The translations under genes were made by a program, and so were the position numbers. The notes below the pieces were generated by a model. The model ran no database searches. It worked only from the letters and a program-made list of their open reading frames with translations, and was not told the origin of the DNA. From JAQBQB01 sp963846925 (GTDB taxonomy: Bacteria; Gemmatimonadota; Gemmatimonadetes; Gemmatimonadales; Gemmatimonadaceae), in NCBI GenBank assembly GCA_963846925.1, contig CAWJXW010000005.1:124001-188000 (forward strand): DNA of 64,000 nucleotides, written 5' to 3'. This document shows, piece after piece, positions 45,238 to 53,884 of the stretch (its first letter is position 1; every line of letters begins with the position of its first letter).

Positions 45238-45839
45238 CTCTCGCGCAAATGTTCGAGCGACCGGCGGAGCTCGTGCCGGGCGCGGTGGATGTAGGTCTTC
45301 ACGGTCCCGAGCGGTAGGTCGAGCGTCGCCGCGATCTCCTCGTACGAGCGACCCTCGACGTGTCTCAGCATGATGCAGGACCGGTATTCCGGTCGGAGTC
45401 CCGCTATCGCGCGCTCGATGGACGATCCCAGCTCTCGGGCCTCGAGCTCGTCGAGGGCGGATTCTTGACCGCCGACGACGTCGAACGAGGTCGCTTCGAT
45501 GGCGTCGGTCGTCAGCGCGTGGGGTGAGCCGTCGATGCTCACCGTTTCCAGTTGTCGCCGCCGCAGGTGATCGATGGCGACGTTGTTGGCGATCTTGAAC
45601 AGCCAGCTCGACAGCTTGAATTCCGGCCGATAGCGGTCGAGGTGGTTCAGAACCTTTATGAAGGTGTCCTGCGCGAGGTCCTCGGACAGCTCGCGGTCGC
45701 GGACCATCCGATAAATGAGCGAGAAGACTGGTCGCTCATATCTGCGGATTAACTCGCGAAACGCGCCGTCCCGTCCATTCTGGGCCAGCGCGACGACGTC
45801 GGCGTCCGGGAGGTTTTGAAGGTCGAGGGCTGGTGGCAT
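45231..45839 (-). CDS. ECF-type RNA polymerase sigma factor
   Basis: A 202-residue sigma factor. Region 2 has YERPVFSLIYRMVRDRELSE, DLAQDTFIKVLNHLDRYRPE and SWLFKIANNVAIDHLRRRQ. Region 4 has LRPEYRSCIMLRHVEGRSYE and EIAATLDLPLGTVKTYIHRA, the helix-turn-helix that reads the -35 element. The pairing with a zinc-finger anti-sigma factor downstream is standard. Target genes cannot be named. The promoter region faces the menaquinone-type operon. Confidence 0.95.
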   Translation of the reverse strand: MPPALDLQNLPDADVVALAQNGRDGAFRELIRRYERPVFSLIYRMVRDRELSEDLAQDTFIKVLNHLDRYRPEFKLSSWLFKIANNVAIDHLRRRQLETVSIDGSPHALTTDAIEATSFDVVGGQESALDELEARELGSSIERAIAGLRPEYRSCIMLRHVEGRSYEEIAATLDLPLGTVKTYIHRARHELRRSLEHLRESG

Positions 45840-45880
45840 CGGCCTCGTGGCGCGTGCCCATCACGAAGCGGCGCCGTCGG

Positions 45881-45909
45881 TTGACCAAAGCTATGCTCGC
45901 CGGTATCCA
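45881..45909 (+). promoter_or_regulatory. Sigma-70-like promoter for the ubiE operon
   Basis: TTGACC at 45881-45886, a 17-base spacer and TATCCA at 45904-45909. A start near 45916 would put the tandem hairpin repeats in the 5' leader of ubiE. Confidence 0.5.
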
Positions 45910-45960
45910 TCGACCAGCCACTTCGGCTGGTCGGTATCCATCGACAGCCGCTTCGGCTTG
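45901..45960 (+). repeat. Two tandem 30-base hairpin repeats in the ubiE leader
   Basis: CGGTATCCATCGAC occurs at 45901 and again at 45932, each followed by a hairpin. The first is CGACCAGCC-ACTTC-GGCTGGTCG (9-base stem), the second AGCCG-CTT-CGGCT. Units are 31 and 29 bases. The repeat duplicates the -10-like TATCCA. Confidence 0.75.
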
Positions 45961-45993
45961 CCCAGCCATCCGGGCACCGGCAACTTACGCCGC

Positions 45994-46743
45994 ATGACGG
46001 TGAGCGAGCTGGAGACGGAAGAAGCGCGTGCCGCCGCCGCCGGCGGTGACGTCAAGCGAGACTACGTCCGCCGGACCTTCGGTCAGATCGCGCCGACCTA
46101 CGACCGGCTCAACCACCTCCTCAGCCTGAACATCGATCGCGCCTGGCGACGCAAGGCGATCGCGGCGCTGGAGTGGACCCGGGTCCCCGCGGGCACGTAC
46201 GTCGACCTGTGCGCCGGCACCCTCGACGTTGCCGCGGAGCTGTCGCGAGCGCGCGGATTCGAGGGGCGGGTCGTGGGGGCGGACTTTGCCGAGCCCATGC
46301 TTCGCGCCGGCTCAGGCAAGGCGCCGAGATCGATCGTGTGGCCGGTCGTCGCCGACGCGCTCGACCTGCCGCTCCGCGACCGCGAGGCCTCGGGCGCCAT
46401 CGTCGCGTTCGGAATCCGCAACGTGACTGATCTCGACGCCTCGCTGCGCGAGGTGCACCGCGTCCTGGCGCCGGGCGCCCGATTCGTCATCCTCGAGTTC
46501 ACCACGCCGCGCTTGGCCGTCGTGCGCTCGCTCTATCATTTCTACTTCCATCAAGTGTTGCCTCGCATCGGCGCGATGCTCAGCGGGCATCGGAGCGCGT
46601 ACGCGTACCTGCCGCGATCGGTGGCGAATTTTCCGCCGGAACGAGAGCTCGCCGACCGAATGCATCGCGCGGGTTTCTCCGAAGTCGGCTGGGCGTCGCT
46701 GAGCCTCGGCATCGCCGCGATCCACACCGGCCGGAAAGCGTAA
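45994..46743 (+). CDS. ubiE: Demethylmenaquinone/ubiquinone methyltransferase UbiE/MenG
   Basis: A 249-residue SAM enzyme from ATG 45994. Family marks are RRTFGQIAPTYDRLNHLLSL, YVDLCAGTLDVAAELSRA, VVGADFAEPMLRAG, GAIVAFGIRNVTDLDASLRE and RFVILEFTTP. The first motif has CAGT where GTGT is usual. It makes the last methylation in menaquinone synthesis. It heads ubiD, ubiA and ubiX genes with overlaps or 3-base gaps. Confidence 0.93.
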   Translation: MTVSELETEEARAAAAGGDVKRDYVRRTFGQIAPTYDRLNHLLSLNIDRAWRRKAIAALEWTRVPAGTYVDLCAGTLDVAAELSRARGFEGRVVGADFAEPMLRAGSGKAPRSIVWPVVADALDLPLRDREASGAIVAFGIRNVTDLDASLREVHRVLAPGARFVILEFTTPRLAVVRSLYHFYFHQVLPRIGAMLSGHRSAYAYLPRSVANFPPERELADRMHRAGFSEVGWASLSLGIAAIHTGRKA

Positions 46744-46746
46744 CGC

Positions 46747-48240
46747 GTGTCCACCATCGACACACTCTCGCAATTCGTCGCGCAGCTCGAGCAAGCCGGT
46801 GAGCTCGTTCGTGTTCGACAGCCGGTCTCGCTCAACCTGGAGTTGTGCGAGATCGCCGATCGCGTGATGAAGCAGGAGGGCGGAGGCAAAGCGCTCCTCT
46901 TCGAGCAACCGGTCCTGATGAACGGACAGCGCTCGGCCTTTCCCGTCGGCATCAACCTGTTCGGGTCGATGCGCCGCATGAGCATGTCGCTCGGGGTCGA
47001 GTCGCTCGACGAGATCGGCGTGCGCATCGACGAGATGCTCGCGATGAAGGTTCCGGAAGGGATCATCGCCAAGCTCGCGCTGCTTCCTCGCCTGCTCGAG
47101 ATGGGAAAGTTTCCGCCGCGCACGAAAAAGGGCGGCGCCGCGTCGCAGGAAATCGTCTGGCGCGACGCCGAGGTCGATCTCGACAAGCTCCCGCTCATGA
47201 AGTGCTGGCCGGAAGACGGCGGCGCGTACATCACCTTCCCGATGGTCATCACGCGCGACCCGAAGCGCGGCATTCGGAACGTCGGGATGTACCGCATCAT
47301 GCAGACAGGAAAGACGACGCTCGCGATGCACTGGCAGCGCCACAAGGTCGGCGCGGCGCACTGGCGCGAGATGGCCGAGCGTGGCGAGAGAATGCCGGTG
47401 TGCATCGCCCTCGGCGCCGATCCGCCGTCGATGTACTCGGCGAGCGCGCCGCTCCCGCCGACGGTCGACGAATTTCTGTTCGCGGGATTCCTGCGACGTG
47501 CGCCCGTCTCGCTCACCAAGGCCGTGACTTGCGACCTCGAGGTGCCGGCCGAGGCGGACTTCGTGATCGAGGGATACATCGATCCGGCCGAATCGCTCGT
47601 CACGGAAGGGCCGTTCGGCGACCACACCGGCTTCTACTCGCTCGCCGATCTCTACCCGCAGGTGCACGTCACGGCGATCACGATGCGCAAGTCGCCGATC
47701 TTCCCGGCGACGATCGTCGGCCGCCCGCCGATGGAAGACTTCTACCTGGGCCACGCCACCGAGCGAATCTTCCTTCCCCTTCTGAAGCTGACGATTCCGG
47801 AGATCCGCGACTACCACATGCCGGCCGAGGGGATCTTTCACAACCTCGTCTTCGTATCGATCAAGAAGGAGTATCCCGGCCAGGCGTACAAGGTGATGAA
47901 CGCGCTCTGGGGGCAGGGCCTCATGTCCCTCGCCAAGGTGCTCGTGATCGTCGACGAGTGGGTGAACGTGCGCGACCCGCAGGAGGCGTGGTGGGTCGCG
48001 CTCAACAACATCGACCCGCAGCGCGACGCGCGCTTCTCCATGGGCCCGGTCGACGTGCTCGATCACTCGAGCCGCACCTTCACATACGGCTCCAAGCTTG
48101 GCATCGACGCGACGAAGAAACTTCCCGAGGAAGGATTCACGCGCGAGTGGCCCGGGTTGATCCTCATGGACGACGCGACCAAGCGCCGCGTGGACGACCT
48201 CTGGCCGACGCTCGGCATCGGACCCGGAGCCAAGCGATGA
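46747..48240 (+). CDS. UbiD-family prenylated-FMN decarboxylase
   Basis: GTG 46747 starts a 497-residue protein of UbiD length. Motifs are DLDKLPLMKCWPEDGGAYIT, NVGMYRIMQTGKTTLAMHWQ, TEGPFGDHTGFYS (catalytic Glu-containing region), PMEDFYLGHATERIFLPLLK and FVSIKKEYPGQAYKVMNALW. It should decarboxylate a prenylated aromatic acid using prenylated FMN made by the UbiX encoded two genes later. With ubiA of the MqnP type this would be the MqnL step of the futalosine route (inference). Confidence 0.93.
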   Translation: MSTIDTLSQFVAQLEQAGELVRVRQPVSLNLELCEIADRVMKQEGGGKALLFEQPVLMNGQRSAFPVGINLFGSMRRMSMSLGVESLDEIGVRIDEMLAMKVPEGIIAKLALLPRLLEMGKFPPRTKKGGAASQEIVWRDAEVDLDKLPLMKCWPEDGGAYITFPMVITRDPKRGIRNVGMYRIMQTGKTTLAMHWQRHKVGAAHWREMAERGERMPVCIALGADPPSMYSASAPLPPTVDEFLFAGFLRRAPVSLTKAVTCDLEVPAEADFVIEGYIDPAESLVTEGPFGDHTGFYSLADLYPQVHVTAITMRKSPIFPATIVGRPPMEDFYLGHATERIFLPLLKLTIPEIRDYHMPAEGIFHNLVFVSIKKEYPGQAYKVMNALWGQGLMSLAKVLVIVDEWVNVRDPQEAWWVALNNIDPQRDARFSMGPVDVLDHSSRTFTYGSKLGIDATKKLPEEGFTREWPGLILMDDATKRRVDDLWPTLGIGPGAKR

Positions 48241-49208
48241 CCGCCGCCCCGGGCGCCGAACGGGCGCGCGAAGGACAGACGTTCGCGCACCGCGGATCGC
48301 GGCTCCTCGCGTACGTGAACTTCGTCAAGCTGCCGCACACGTTGTTCGCCCTGCCGTTCGCGCTCGTCGGAGTCGTGCTCGCGTCGTACCGCGCGCCGGT
48401 CACCTGGCGCTCGCTCGGGTGGGTGGTGCTCGCGTTCACCTGCGCCCGCTTCGCGGCGATGGGCTTCAATCGCATCGTCGACCGTGACATCGACGCGCGC
48501 AACCCGCGCACGCGCCAACGCGAGCTGCCGAGCGGCGTGCTCCGCGTCGCCGAGGCTGTCTCGGCGGTGGTGATCGCGTCGGCGCTTTTCGTCTGGGCCG
48601 CGTGGCAACTGAACACGCTGTGCGGCGAGCTGTCGCCGCTCGCTCTCGCTTGGGTGTTCTTCTACAGCTACACGAAGCGGTTCACTCGCTGGTGTCATCT
48701 GGTGCTCGGCGTCGGGATGTCGATCGCCCCCGTGGGCGGATATCTCGCGGTGACCGGCCGATGGAGCACGCCGTGGTGGATGCTCGTGGCGCTGGCGCTC
48801 GGCGTGGCGACGTGGGGCGGGGGATTCGACGTGCTGTACGCGCTCCAGGACATCGACTTCGATCGTGAGCACCGCCTTCATTCCCTTCCGGCGGCGCTCG
48901 GCGGCGCCCGGGCGCTGAACATCGCGCGCGGTCTTCACATCGGAACGGTGCTCTGTCTCACGGCGGTGGGCGCCGCGACATTTGGGGCCGGGTCGGGCGG
49001 TTCGTTCTACGCGCTTGGCGTGGCGGTGGCGGCAGGGCTGCTCGTGTACGAGCACTCGCTCGTAAAGTCCGACGACTTCTCGCGGCTGGACGCCGCCTTC
49101 TTCACGATGAACGGCGTGATCAGCATCGTCTTTTTCACCTGCGTGTTGATCGAGCGGTTGACGCACACGAATCCGATCGCTCTCGCCCTGCGCGCAGTCG
49201 GCGGATGA
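48237..49208 (+). CDS. UbiA-family polyprenyltransferase (MqnP-like)
   Basis: A 323-residue membrane prenyltransferase with eight or nine helices. The two Asp-rich motifs are NRIVDRDIDARNPRTRQREL and DVLYALQDIDFDREHRLHSL, which hold Mg2+-diphosphate. VNFVKLPHTLFALPFALVGV is typical of the 4-hydroxybenzoate/MqnP branch. It attaches the polyprenyl chain to the quinone head group. It is coupled to ubiD by ATGA and overlaps ubiX by four bases. Confidence 0.92.
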   Translation: MTAAPGAERAREGQTFAHRGSRLLAYVNFVKLPHTLFALPFALVGVVLASYRAPVTWRSLGWVVLAFTCARFAAMGFNRIVDRDIDARNPRTRQRELPSGVLRVAEAVSAVVIASALFVWAAWQLNTLCGELSPLALAWVFFYSYTKRFTRWCHLVLGVGMSIAPVGGYLAVTGRWSTPWWMLVALALGVATWGGGFDVLYALQDIDFDREHRLHSLPAALGGARALNIARGLHIGTVLCLTAVGAATFGAGSGGSFYALGVAVAAGLLVYEHSLVKSDDFSRLDAAFFTMNGVISIVFFTCVLIERLTHTNPIALALRAVGG

Positions 49209-49807
49209 CGAAACCGCCAATAGTCGTCGCCATCACCGGGGCCTCCGGCGCGCCGTACGCGGTGCGCCTCCTCTCTTCGCTGACCGAGGCCAAAGAATCG
49301 GTTCAGCTCATCGTATCCTCGCACGGACTTCGGCTGTTGAGCACCGAGATGGGCATCGATTCAATCGGCGCGCTCCGCGACAGCGTAGGCCGTGCCGCGT
49401 GGGACTCGTGCATCACGACGTTCGACGACGCCGACCGCGGCGCATCGCCGGCATCCGGCTCCGCGCTCAACGCCGGGATGGTCGTTTGCCCGTGCTCGAT
49501 GGGAACGCTCTCGGCGATCGCCGCCGGGTCGTCGCGATCGCTCGTCGAGCGCGCCGCCGACGTCGCGCTCAAGGAGCGCCGAAAGCTGATTCTCGTGCCG
49601 CGCGAGACGCCGCTCAGCGCGATCCACCTCGAGAACATGCTCCGCGTCACGCGGGCCGGCGCGGTGGTGTTGCCGGCCGCGCCAGGGTTCTACCACAAGC
49701 CCGCATCGATCGACGATCTCGTGAACTTCGTCGTCGCCCGCGTGCTCGATCATCTGGGCGTCTCGCACTCGCTCGTCCCTCGCTGGAGTGAACGCGGCGG
49801 GGAGTGA
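49205..49807 (+). CDS. ubiX: Flavin prenyltransferase UbiX
   Basis: A 200-residue protein. The opening IVVAITGASGAPYAVRLLSS, the middle VVCPCSMGTLSAIAAGSSRS (phosphate and FMN binding) and LVERAADVALKERRKLILVP RETPLSAIHLENM region are UbiX marks. It makes prenylated FMN for the UbiD encoded in the same operon. The UbiX-UbiD pairing strengthens both assignments. Confidence 0.94.
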   Translation: MTKPPIVVAITGASGAPYAVRLLSSLTEAKESVQLIVSSHGLRLLSTEMGIDSIGALRDSVGRAAWDSCITTFDDADRGASPASGSALNAGMVVCPCSMGTLSAIAAGSSRSLVERAADVALKERRKLILVPRETPLSAIHLENMLRVTRAGAVVLPAAPGFYHKPASIDDLVNFVVARVLDHLGVSHSLVPRWSERGGE

Positions 49808-50304
49808 CGGGTATGTCGGGCATGTCGGAAGTGCACGTCATCGGGCTGATCTCGGACACGCACGGCCTCGTGCGGCCGGATGTTCACACGGCGCTCGCCG
49901 GGGTCGAGCTGATCCTGCACGCGGGTGACGTCGGCGGCGGCGACGTGCTCACGGAGCTCGCGCTGATCGCGCCGGTGCGCGCCGTCCGCGGAAACACCGA
50001 CCCGCCCGACGATCCGCCATTGCCCGCCGAGATCGAGCTGACCGTCGGCGGCGTGCGCATCCACGTGAGCCACGGTCACGAAGTCGGCAGTCCCAACCCG
50101 AAGCGGCTGCTCGAACGATACGACGCCGACGTGATCGTCTACGGACACACGCACAAGCAACTGGTGACTCACGCCGGCGACCGATGGGTCGTGAATCCCG
50201 GCGCAGCCGGCCCTCGGCGGTTCGATCTCCTGCCGAGTGTGGCCAAGCTCACAATTCTCGGCGGAGTCGTTGAGGGAGGGCGAGCCACTCGACCTCGCTC
50301 ATGA
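49804..50304 (+). CDS. YfcE/MJ0936-type metallophosphoesterase
   Basis: About 166 residues. Motifs are IGLISDTHGLVRPD, ILHAGDVGGGDVL, AVRGNTDPPDD, HVSHGHEVG and VYGHTHKQLV, followed by VNPGAAGPRRF. This is the YfcE class of broad-specificity phosphodiesterases. GTG 49804 overlaps the ubiX stop; ATG 49813 or 49822 are possible starts. The physiological substrate is unknown. Confidence 0.88.
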   Translation: MTGMSGMSEVHVIGLISDTHGLVRPDVHTALAGVELILHAGDVGGGDVLTELALIAPVRAVRGNTDPPDDPPLPAEIELTVGGVRIHVSHGHEVGSPNPKRLLERYDADVIVYGHTHKQLVTHAGDRWVVNPGAAGPRRFDLLPSVAKLTILGGVVEGGRATRPRS

Positions 50305-50311
50305 TAGCGCG

Positions 50312-50533
50312 CTACAGCAGCGTGAAGTGCGACACCGGGTAGAGGAAATCCTCCCCCGAGTCGTCGACGATTCTATAAAACGACCCGCTGCCCTCGACGC
50401 CGAGGCTCTCGTAGATCTTGCCCAGCGTGAGGTCGTGGCACCCGCCGGGCTCATCGCATCCGGGGTACACGAGCCACGGGCGAATGCTCACGCACTTGAC
50501 CAGAGTTGTCGGCTGCCAGGAGGTGGTCGCCAT
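50312..50533 (-). CDS. Small Cys-containing hypothetical protein
   Basis: A 73-residue protein from ATG 50533 (MATTSWQPTTLVKCVSIRPW). It has Cys in VKCV, YPGCDEPGGCHDL and a core LTLGKIYESLGVEGSGSFYR, IVDDSGEDFLYPVSHFTLL. The core resembles a widespread small SH3-like family with a Y..IDDSGE.YLYP pattern, remembered but not named. Convergent to the phosphodiesterase gene, with seven bases between stops. Confidence 0.6.
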   Translation of the reverse strand: MATTSWQPTTLVKCVSIRPWLVYPGCDEPGGCHDLTLGKIYESLGVEGSGSFYRIVDDSGEDFLYPVSHFTLL

Positions 50534-50656
50534 TGCTCTCGTTCGGCGGTTCCGGGTGACGCGCACGGGACGAGCGGTGCGCTCAATGTTGCTGTGCAGG
50601 ACGCGCGCCAGCTTCGCCCCAGGCCGCTGCGCGGCCTCGGCGTCTGACCGGATCTG

Positions 50657-51775
50657 CTACGAGGCCGCGGCCACAGCCGCTGGAGACGCGCTCGTGCGGT
50701 GCAGTTCCTCGGGGAAACGACGAAACCACGAGGACAGTAGCAACAGTTCGTCGATCTCGTGCGTCGGGATCTGTGTCGTGCGCCGTTCGGCCGGCGAAAA
50801 GACGCCGTCAATGAGGTGCATGAGCGACGCCGCCTCGTCCGTCGTTTTCGGCACCGCCGACTCGGCGCGCACGAGCCCGCGACGAATCAGATAGACGCGG
50901 TCGGCCCCGTCGTAGCCGGGGACGGTGTAGGCGAAGGACAGGTTCTCGACGGCGAAACGCAGATGGGCGAACTGCCCCCGCAGCGCCTCGAGTCGACGCA
51001 TCTTGTCGCGCAGCGCTGCCGCGCGCTCGTACTCGAGCCGTTCGCTCGCCGCCTCCATGTCCTCGCGCAGACGCTCGATCGGACCGTCGTCGACGCCGTC
51101 GAGAAACGCGCGCGCGAGGAACAATCGCTCGTCGTACTGCTGCACGGTGCATCCGCCGACGCACGGACCCAGACACTTTTTCACCTCGAACCGGATGCAC
51201 CCCGGCGTGCGCGGGAACGCGTCGAACAATTCGGGCTGGTCGGCGAAATGCATCCGCTGGTCGGCCGCGCAATCGCGCAGGCCGAGGACGTCGTTCAGCT
51301 CGCGCAACGCCTCGCCGACGCCCATCGCGCCCATGAACGGCCCGTAGTAGACCGCGTTGTCGTCGCTGCCCGGTCCGCGCACGACGACGAACTTGGGCGC
51401 GGGCCCCTTCGTGAGCTTGATGAAGCAGTAGTTTCGCCCGTCGTTCTTCATCGCGACGTTGAATCGCGGGCGGAATCGTTTGATGAGACGCAACTCGGTG
51501 AGGAGCGCGCTGAACTCGCTCGGTACGTACTCCCATTCGATCCGTTCGGCTTCGCGTAGAATCCGCGCGCCCTTGTCGTCGGGAAACGCCGCGCGGAAAT
51601 AACTCAGGAGGCGAGACCGAAGCTGCTTCGACTTGCCGACGTAGACGATTTCCCCGTCGGCCGCGATCATCTGATAGACGGCGGGCCGGTCGAGCGCGTT
51701 CTCGCGAACGTGCGTGCGCATGACGCGCAGTTGCACGTCGGACGTCGGCGGCCGAAGCAGCTTTACTTTTGACAT
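50657..51775 (-). CDS. UvrC-like GIY-YIG nuclease without RNase-H domain
   Basis: A 372-residue protein from ATG 51775. It begins with a GIY-YIG nuclease domain (RPAVYQMIAADGEIVYVGKS, LRSRLLSYF, ELRLIKRFRPRFNVAMKNDG), then the UvrC cysteine cluster (CIRFEVKKCLGPCVGGC), then a UVR-like helical motif (RLEYERAAALRDKMRRLEAL). The C-terminal endonuclease V-like and HhH parts of full UvrC (about 600 residues) are missing. It could act like Cho, making a single incision. It overlaps fpg by 13 bases, supporting a DNA-repair role. Confidence 0.82.
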   Translation of the reverse strand: MSKVKLLRPPTSDVQLRVMRTHVRENALDRPAVYQMIAADGEIVYVGKSKQLRSRLLSYFRAAFPDDKGARILREAERIEWEYVPSEFSALLTELRLIKRFRPRFNVAMKNDGRNYCFIKLTKGPAPKFVVVRGPGSDDNAVYYGPFMGAMGVGEALRELNDVLGLRDCAADQRMHFADQPELFDAFPRTPGCIRFEVKKCLGPCVGGCTVQQYDERLFLARAFLDGVDDGPIERLREDMEAASERLEYERAAALRDKMRRLEALRGQFAHLRFAVENLSFAYTVPGYDGADRVYLIRRGLVRAESAVPKTTDEAASLMHLIDGVFSPAERRTTQIPTHEIDELLLLSSWFRRFPEELHRTSASPAAVAAAS

Positions 51776-52590
51776 CGCGCGCACAGCACGGTCGTCCGGC
51801 CGTCGATCGCGTGCGTTTCGATCAGCCTCGCGCCGCAACGGGCGCATGGTTCGCCGCCGCGTCCATACACGGCGAGGCGCTCGACGAAGCCGCCGCGCTC
51901 GCCGCGGGCATCGCGGTAGTCCCTGAAGCTCGTGCCCCGCGCCGCGATCGACTCACGCAGCACGCCGACGATCCCCTTGCGCAAGGCATCCGCCTCGCCG
52001 TTCGCGATCGACCCCGCGGCGCGCGACGGATCGATCCCCGCCCGCCACAAGGCTTCGTTGGCGTAAATGTTTCCGATACCGGCGACGACGCGCTGATCCA
52101 TCAACGTTTTCTTGATCGATTGGCGGCGGCCCTCGAGGAGGGCCGATAGATGCTTGGCGGTAAACGCGCGGTCAAGTGGCTCGATGCCGAGCGAACCCGT
52201 GTACTCCTCGAATCGGCGCGACGACATCACGGTCACCGTCCCCAAGCGGCGGATGTCGCGGTAGTGCAGCGACCGCCCATCGTCGAGCGTGAGCTCGACC
52301 GTCGAGTAGCGGCGCTCGGCCGCGGCGAGAGTTCCGTCGTCGATCAGTAGCCCGCCCGTGAACCGCGGCTGCACGACGATCCGCTCGCCCGTCGACAGCG
52401 AGATCACGACGAGCTTGGCGCGCCGCCAACAGCGCTCGATCGTCGCTCCGGTGACTCGACGGACGAACTGCGCCGGCGAGCTTTCACGCAGGACGTCGGA
52501 ACGCCGAACGACCGCCCGTTCGATACGCCGGCCCGCGACCTCGTGGTCGAGGTCGCGCGCGATCGTTTCAGTCTCGGGAAGCTCGGGCAC
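51763..52590 (-). CDS. mutM: Formamidopyrimidine-DNA glycosylase
   Basis: GTG 52590 gives the required N terminus MPELPETETIARDL, with the catalytic Pro2 and Glu3; longer frames would mask it. Other parts are QPRFTGGLLIDDG, QRVVAGIGNIYANEALWRAG and the C-terminal zinc finger CARCGAR...CARCQK. It removes oxidised purines. At 275 residues the size is normal. It overlaps purD by 23 bases and the UvrC-like gene by 13. Confidence 0.94.
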   Translation of the reverse strand: MPELPETETIARDLDHEVAGRRIERAVVRRSDVLRESSPAQFVRRVTGATIERCWRRAKLVVISLSTGERIVVQPRFTGGLLIDDGTLAAAERRYSTVELTLDDGRSLHYRDIRRLGTVTVMSSRRFEEYTGSLGIEPLDRAFTAKHLSALLEGRRQSIKKTLMDQRVVAGIGNIYANEALWRAGIDPSRAAGSIANGEADALRKGIVGVLRESIAARGTSFRDYRDARGERGGFVERLAVYGRGGEPCARCGARLIETHAIDGRTTVLCARCQK

Positions 52591-53884
52591 GGCGCGAAAG
52601 TTCGCGCCACGCAATGTCCGAACGGAACTGCTTGCCGGCGAATTCCACGTCGCGGGCAAACTCCTGGCTTCGTGCGCGTGCATCCTCGAGCGTCGCGCCG
52701 ACCCCCGTCACCGCGAGGACGCGTCCGCCCGAGGTCTCGACGCCGCCTTTCGCGCTTCGCCTCGTTCCCGCGTGAAAGACGAACACGTCTTCCTCGGCGC
52801 GCGGCAAGCGAATGGCGTCGCCGGTGCGCGGCTGCTCCGGATAGCCGGCGGCGGCGATCACCGTCGTCACGGCCGCGCGGTCCGCGGCGATGGAGTGTTC
52901 CGAGAGGCGCCCGCCGCGAGCCACCGTCGCCATCGCCTCGAAGACGTTCGCGTCCGCGGCCAGTGCAGGCAGGACCGCCTCCGTTTCCGGATCGCCAAAG
53001 CGGCAATTGAACTCCACGACCTTTGGCCCGGCCGCGGTCACCATGAGCCCCACGTACAACAGCCCTGTGAACGGCGTGCCGCGCGCATTCATCGCCGCCA
53101 GCGTCGGCCGCACGATTCGATCGACGACGTCGTCGGTGAATCCGGGAGCGTCGGCGAGAGACACGGGGCAGTACGCGCCCATCCCCCCGGTGTTCGGCCC
53201 GCGGTCTCCATCGTTCAGACGCTTGTGATCCTGCGACGCGGGAAGCGTGACGACGCGCTCGCCGTCGGTAAGTGCGAAGAGCGATAGCTCTTCGCCACTC
53301 ATGAATTCCTCGACCAGCACGGTGTCGCCCGCCTCGCCGAACGCGCGGTCGCTCAGCATCGACGCGGCGGCGCGTCTCGCGTCATCGATGCTCGTCGCCA
53401 CGACGACCCCTTTTCCCGCGGCGAGGCCCGACGCCTTGATCACCACGCGGTTCTCGTCGTCGGCCAACTCGTCGATCGCCCGATTGGCTTCGGCGAGCGA
53501 TCCGCAGGTGCGGGCGCGCGCCGTCGGCACTCCGGCTTCGGCCATGATCTCCTTGGCGAACGCCTTCGACGACTCGATCGCCGCGGCGGCTCGCGTGGGT
53601 CCGAAGATCGGCATCGACTCGGCGCGAAACGCGTCGGCGAGTCCGGCGGCCAGCGGCGCCTCGGGGCCGACCAACGTCCAGTCGACCCGCTCCTGCCGCG
53701 CCAGCGAAACGAGGGCGGCGACGTCCGTCGCCCGGACGTCCACGCAAGTCGCGATCTCGCCGATGCCCGGATTGCCGGGCGCGGCGAGAATGCGAGACGA
53801 CGGATTTTCTTGGCGCAGGCGCCAGGCGAGCGCGTGTTCGCGCCCGCCTCCGCCCACGAGAAGGATGGTCAGCGCTTCCGCCAC
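52568..53884 (-). CDS. purD: Phosphoribosylamine-glycine ligase
   Basis: A 438-residue ATP-grasp enzyme. Marks are ILLVGGGGREHALAWRL, VGPEAPLAAGLADAF, FGPTRAAAAIESSKAFAKEI, VVIKASGLAAGKGVVVA, LLYVGLMVTAAGPKVVEFNC and RFGDPETEAVLP. It catalyses the second step of purine synthesis. C-terminal bases overlap the mutM start. Confidence 0.96.
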   Translation of the reverse strand: MAEALTILLVGGGGREHALAWRLRQENPSSRILAAPGNPGIGEIATCVDVRATDVAALVSLARQERVDWTLVGPEAPLAAGLADAFRAESMPIFGPTRAAAAIESSKAFAKEIMAEAGVPTARARTCGSLAEANRAIDELADDENRVVIKASGLAAGKGVVVATSIDDARRAAASMLSDRAFGEAGDTVLVEEFMSGEELSLFALTDGERVVTLPASQDHKRLNDGDRGPNTGGMGAYCPVSLADAPGFTDDVVDRIVRPTLAAMNARGTPFTGLLYVGLMVTAAGPKVVEFNCRFGDPETEAVLPALAADANVFEAMATVARGGRLSEHSIAADRAAVTTVIAAAGYPEQPRTGDAIRLPRAEEDVFVFHAGTRRSAKGGVETSGGRVLAVTGVGATLEDARARSQEFARDVEFAGKQFRSDIAWRELSRRARASRD

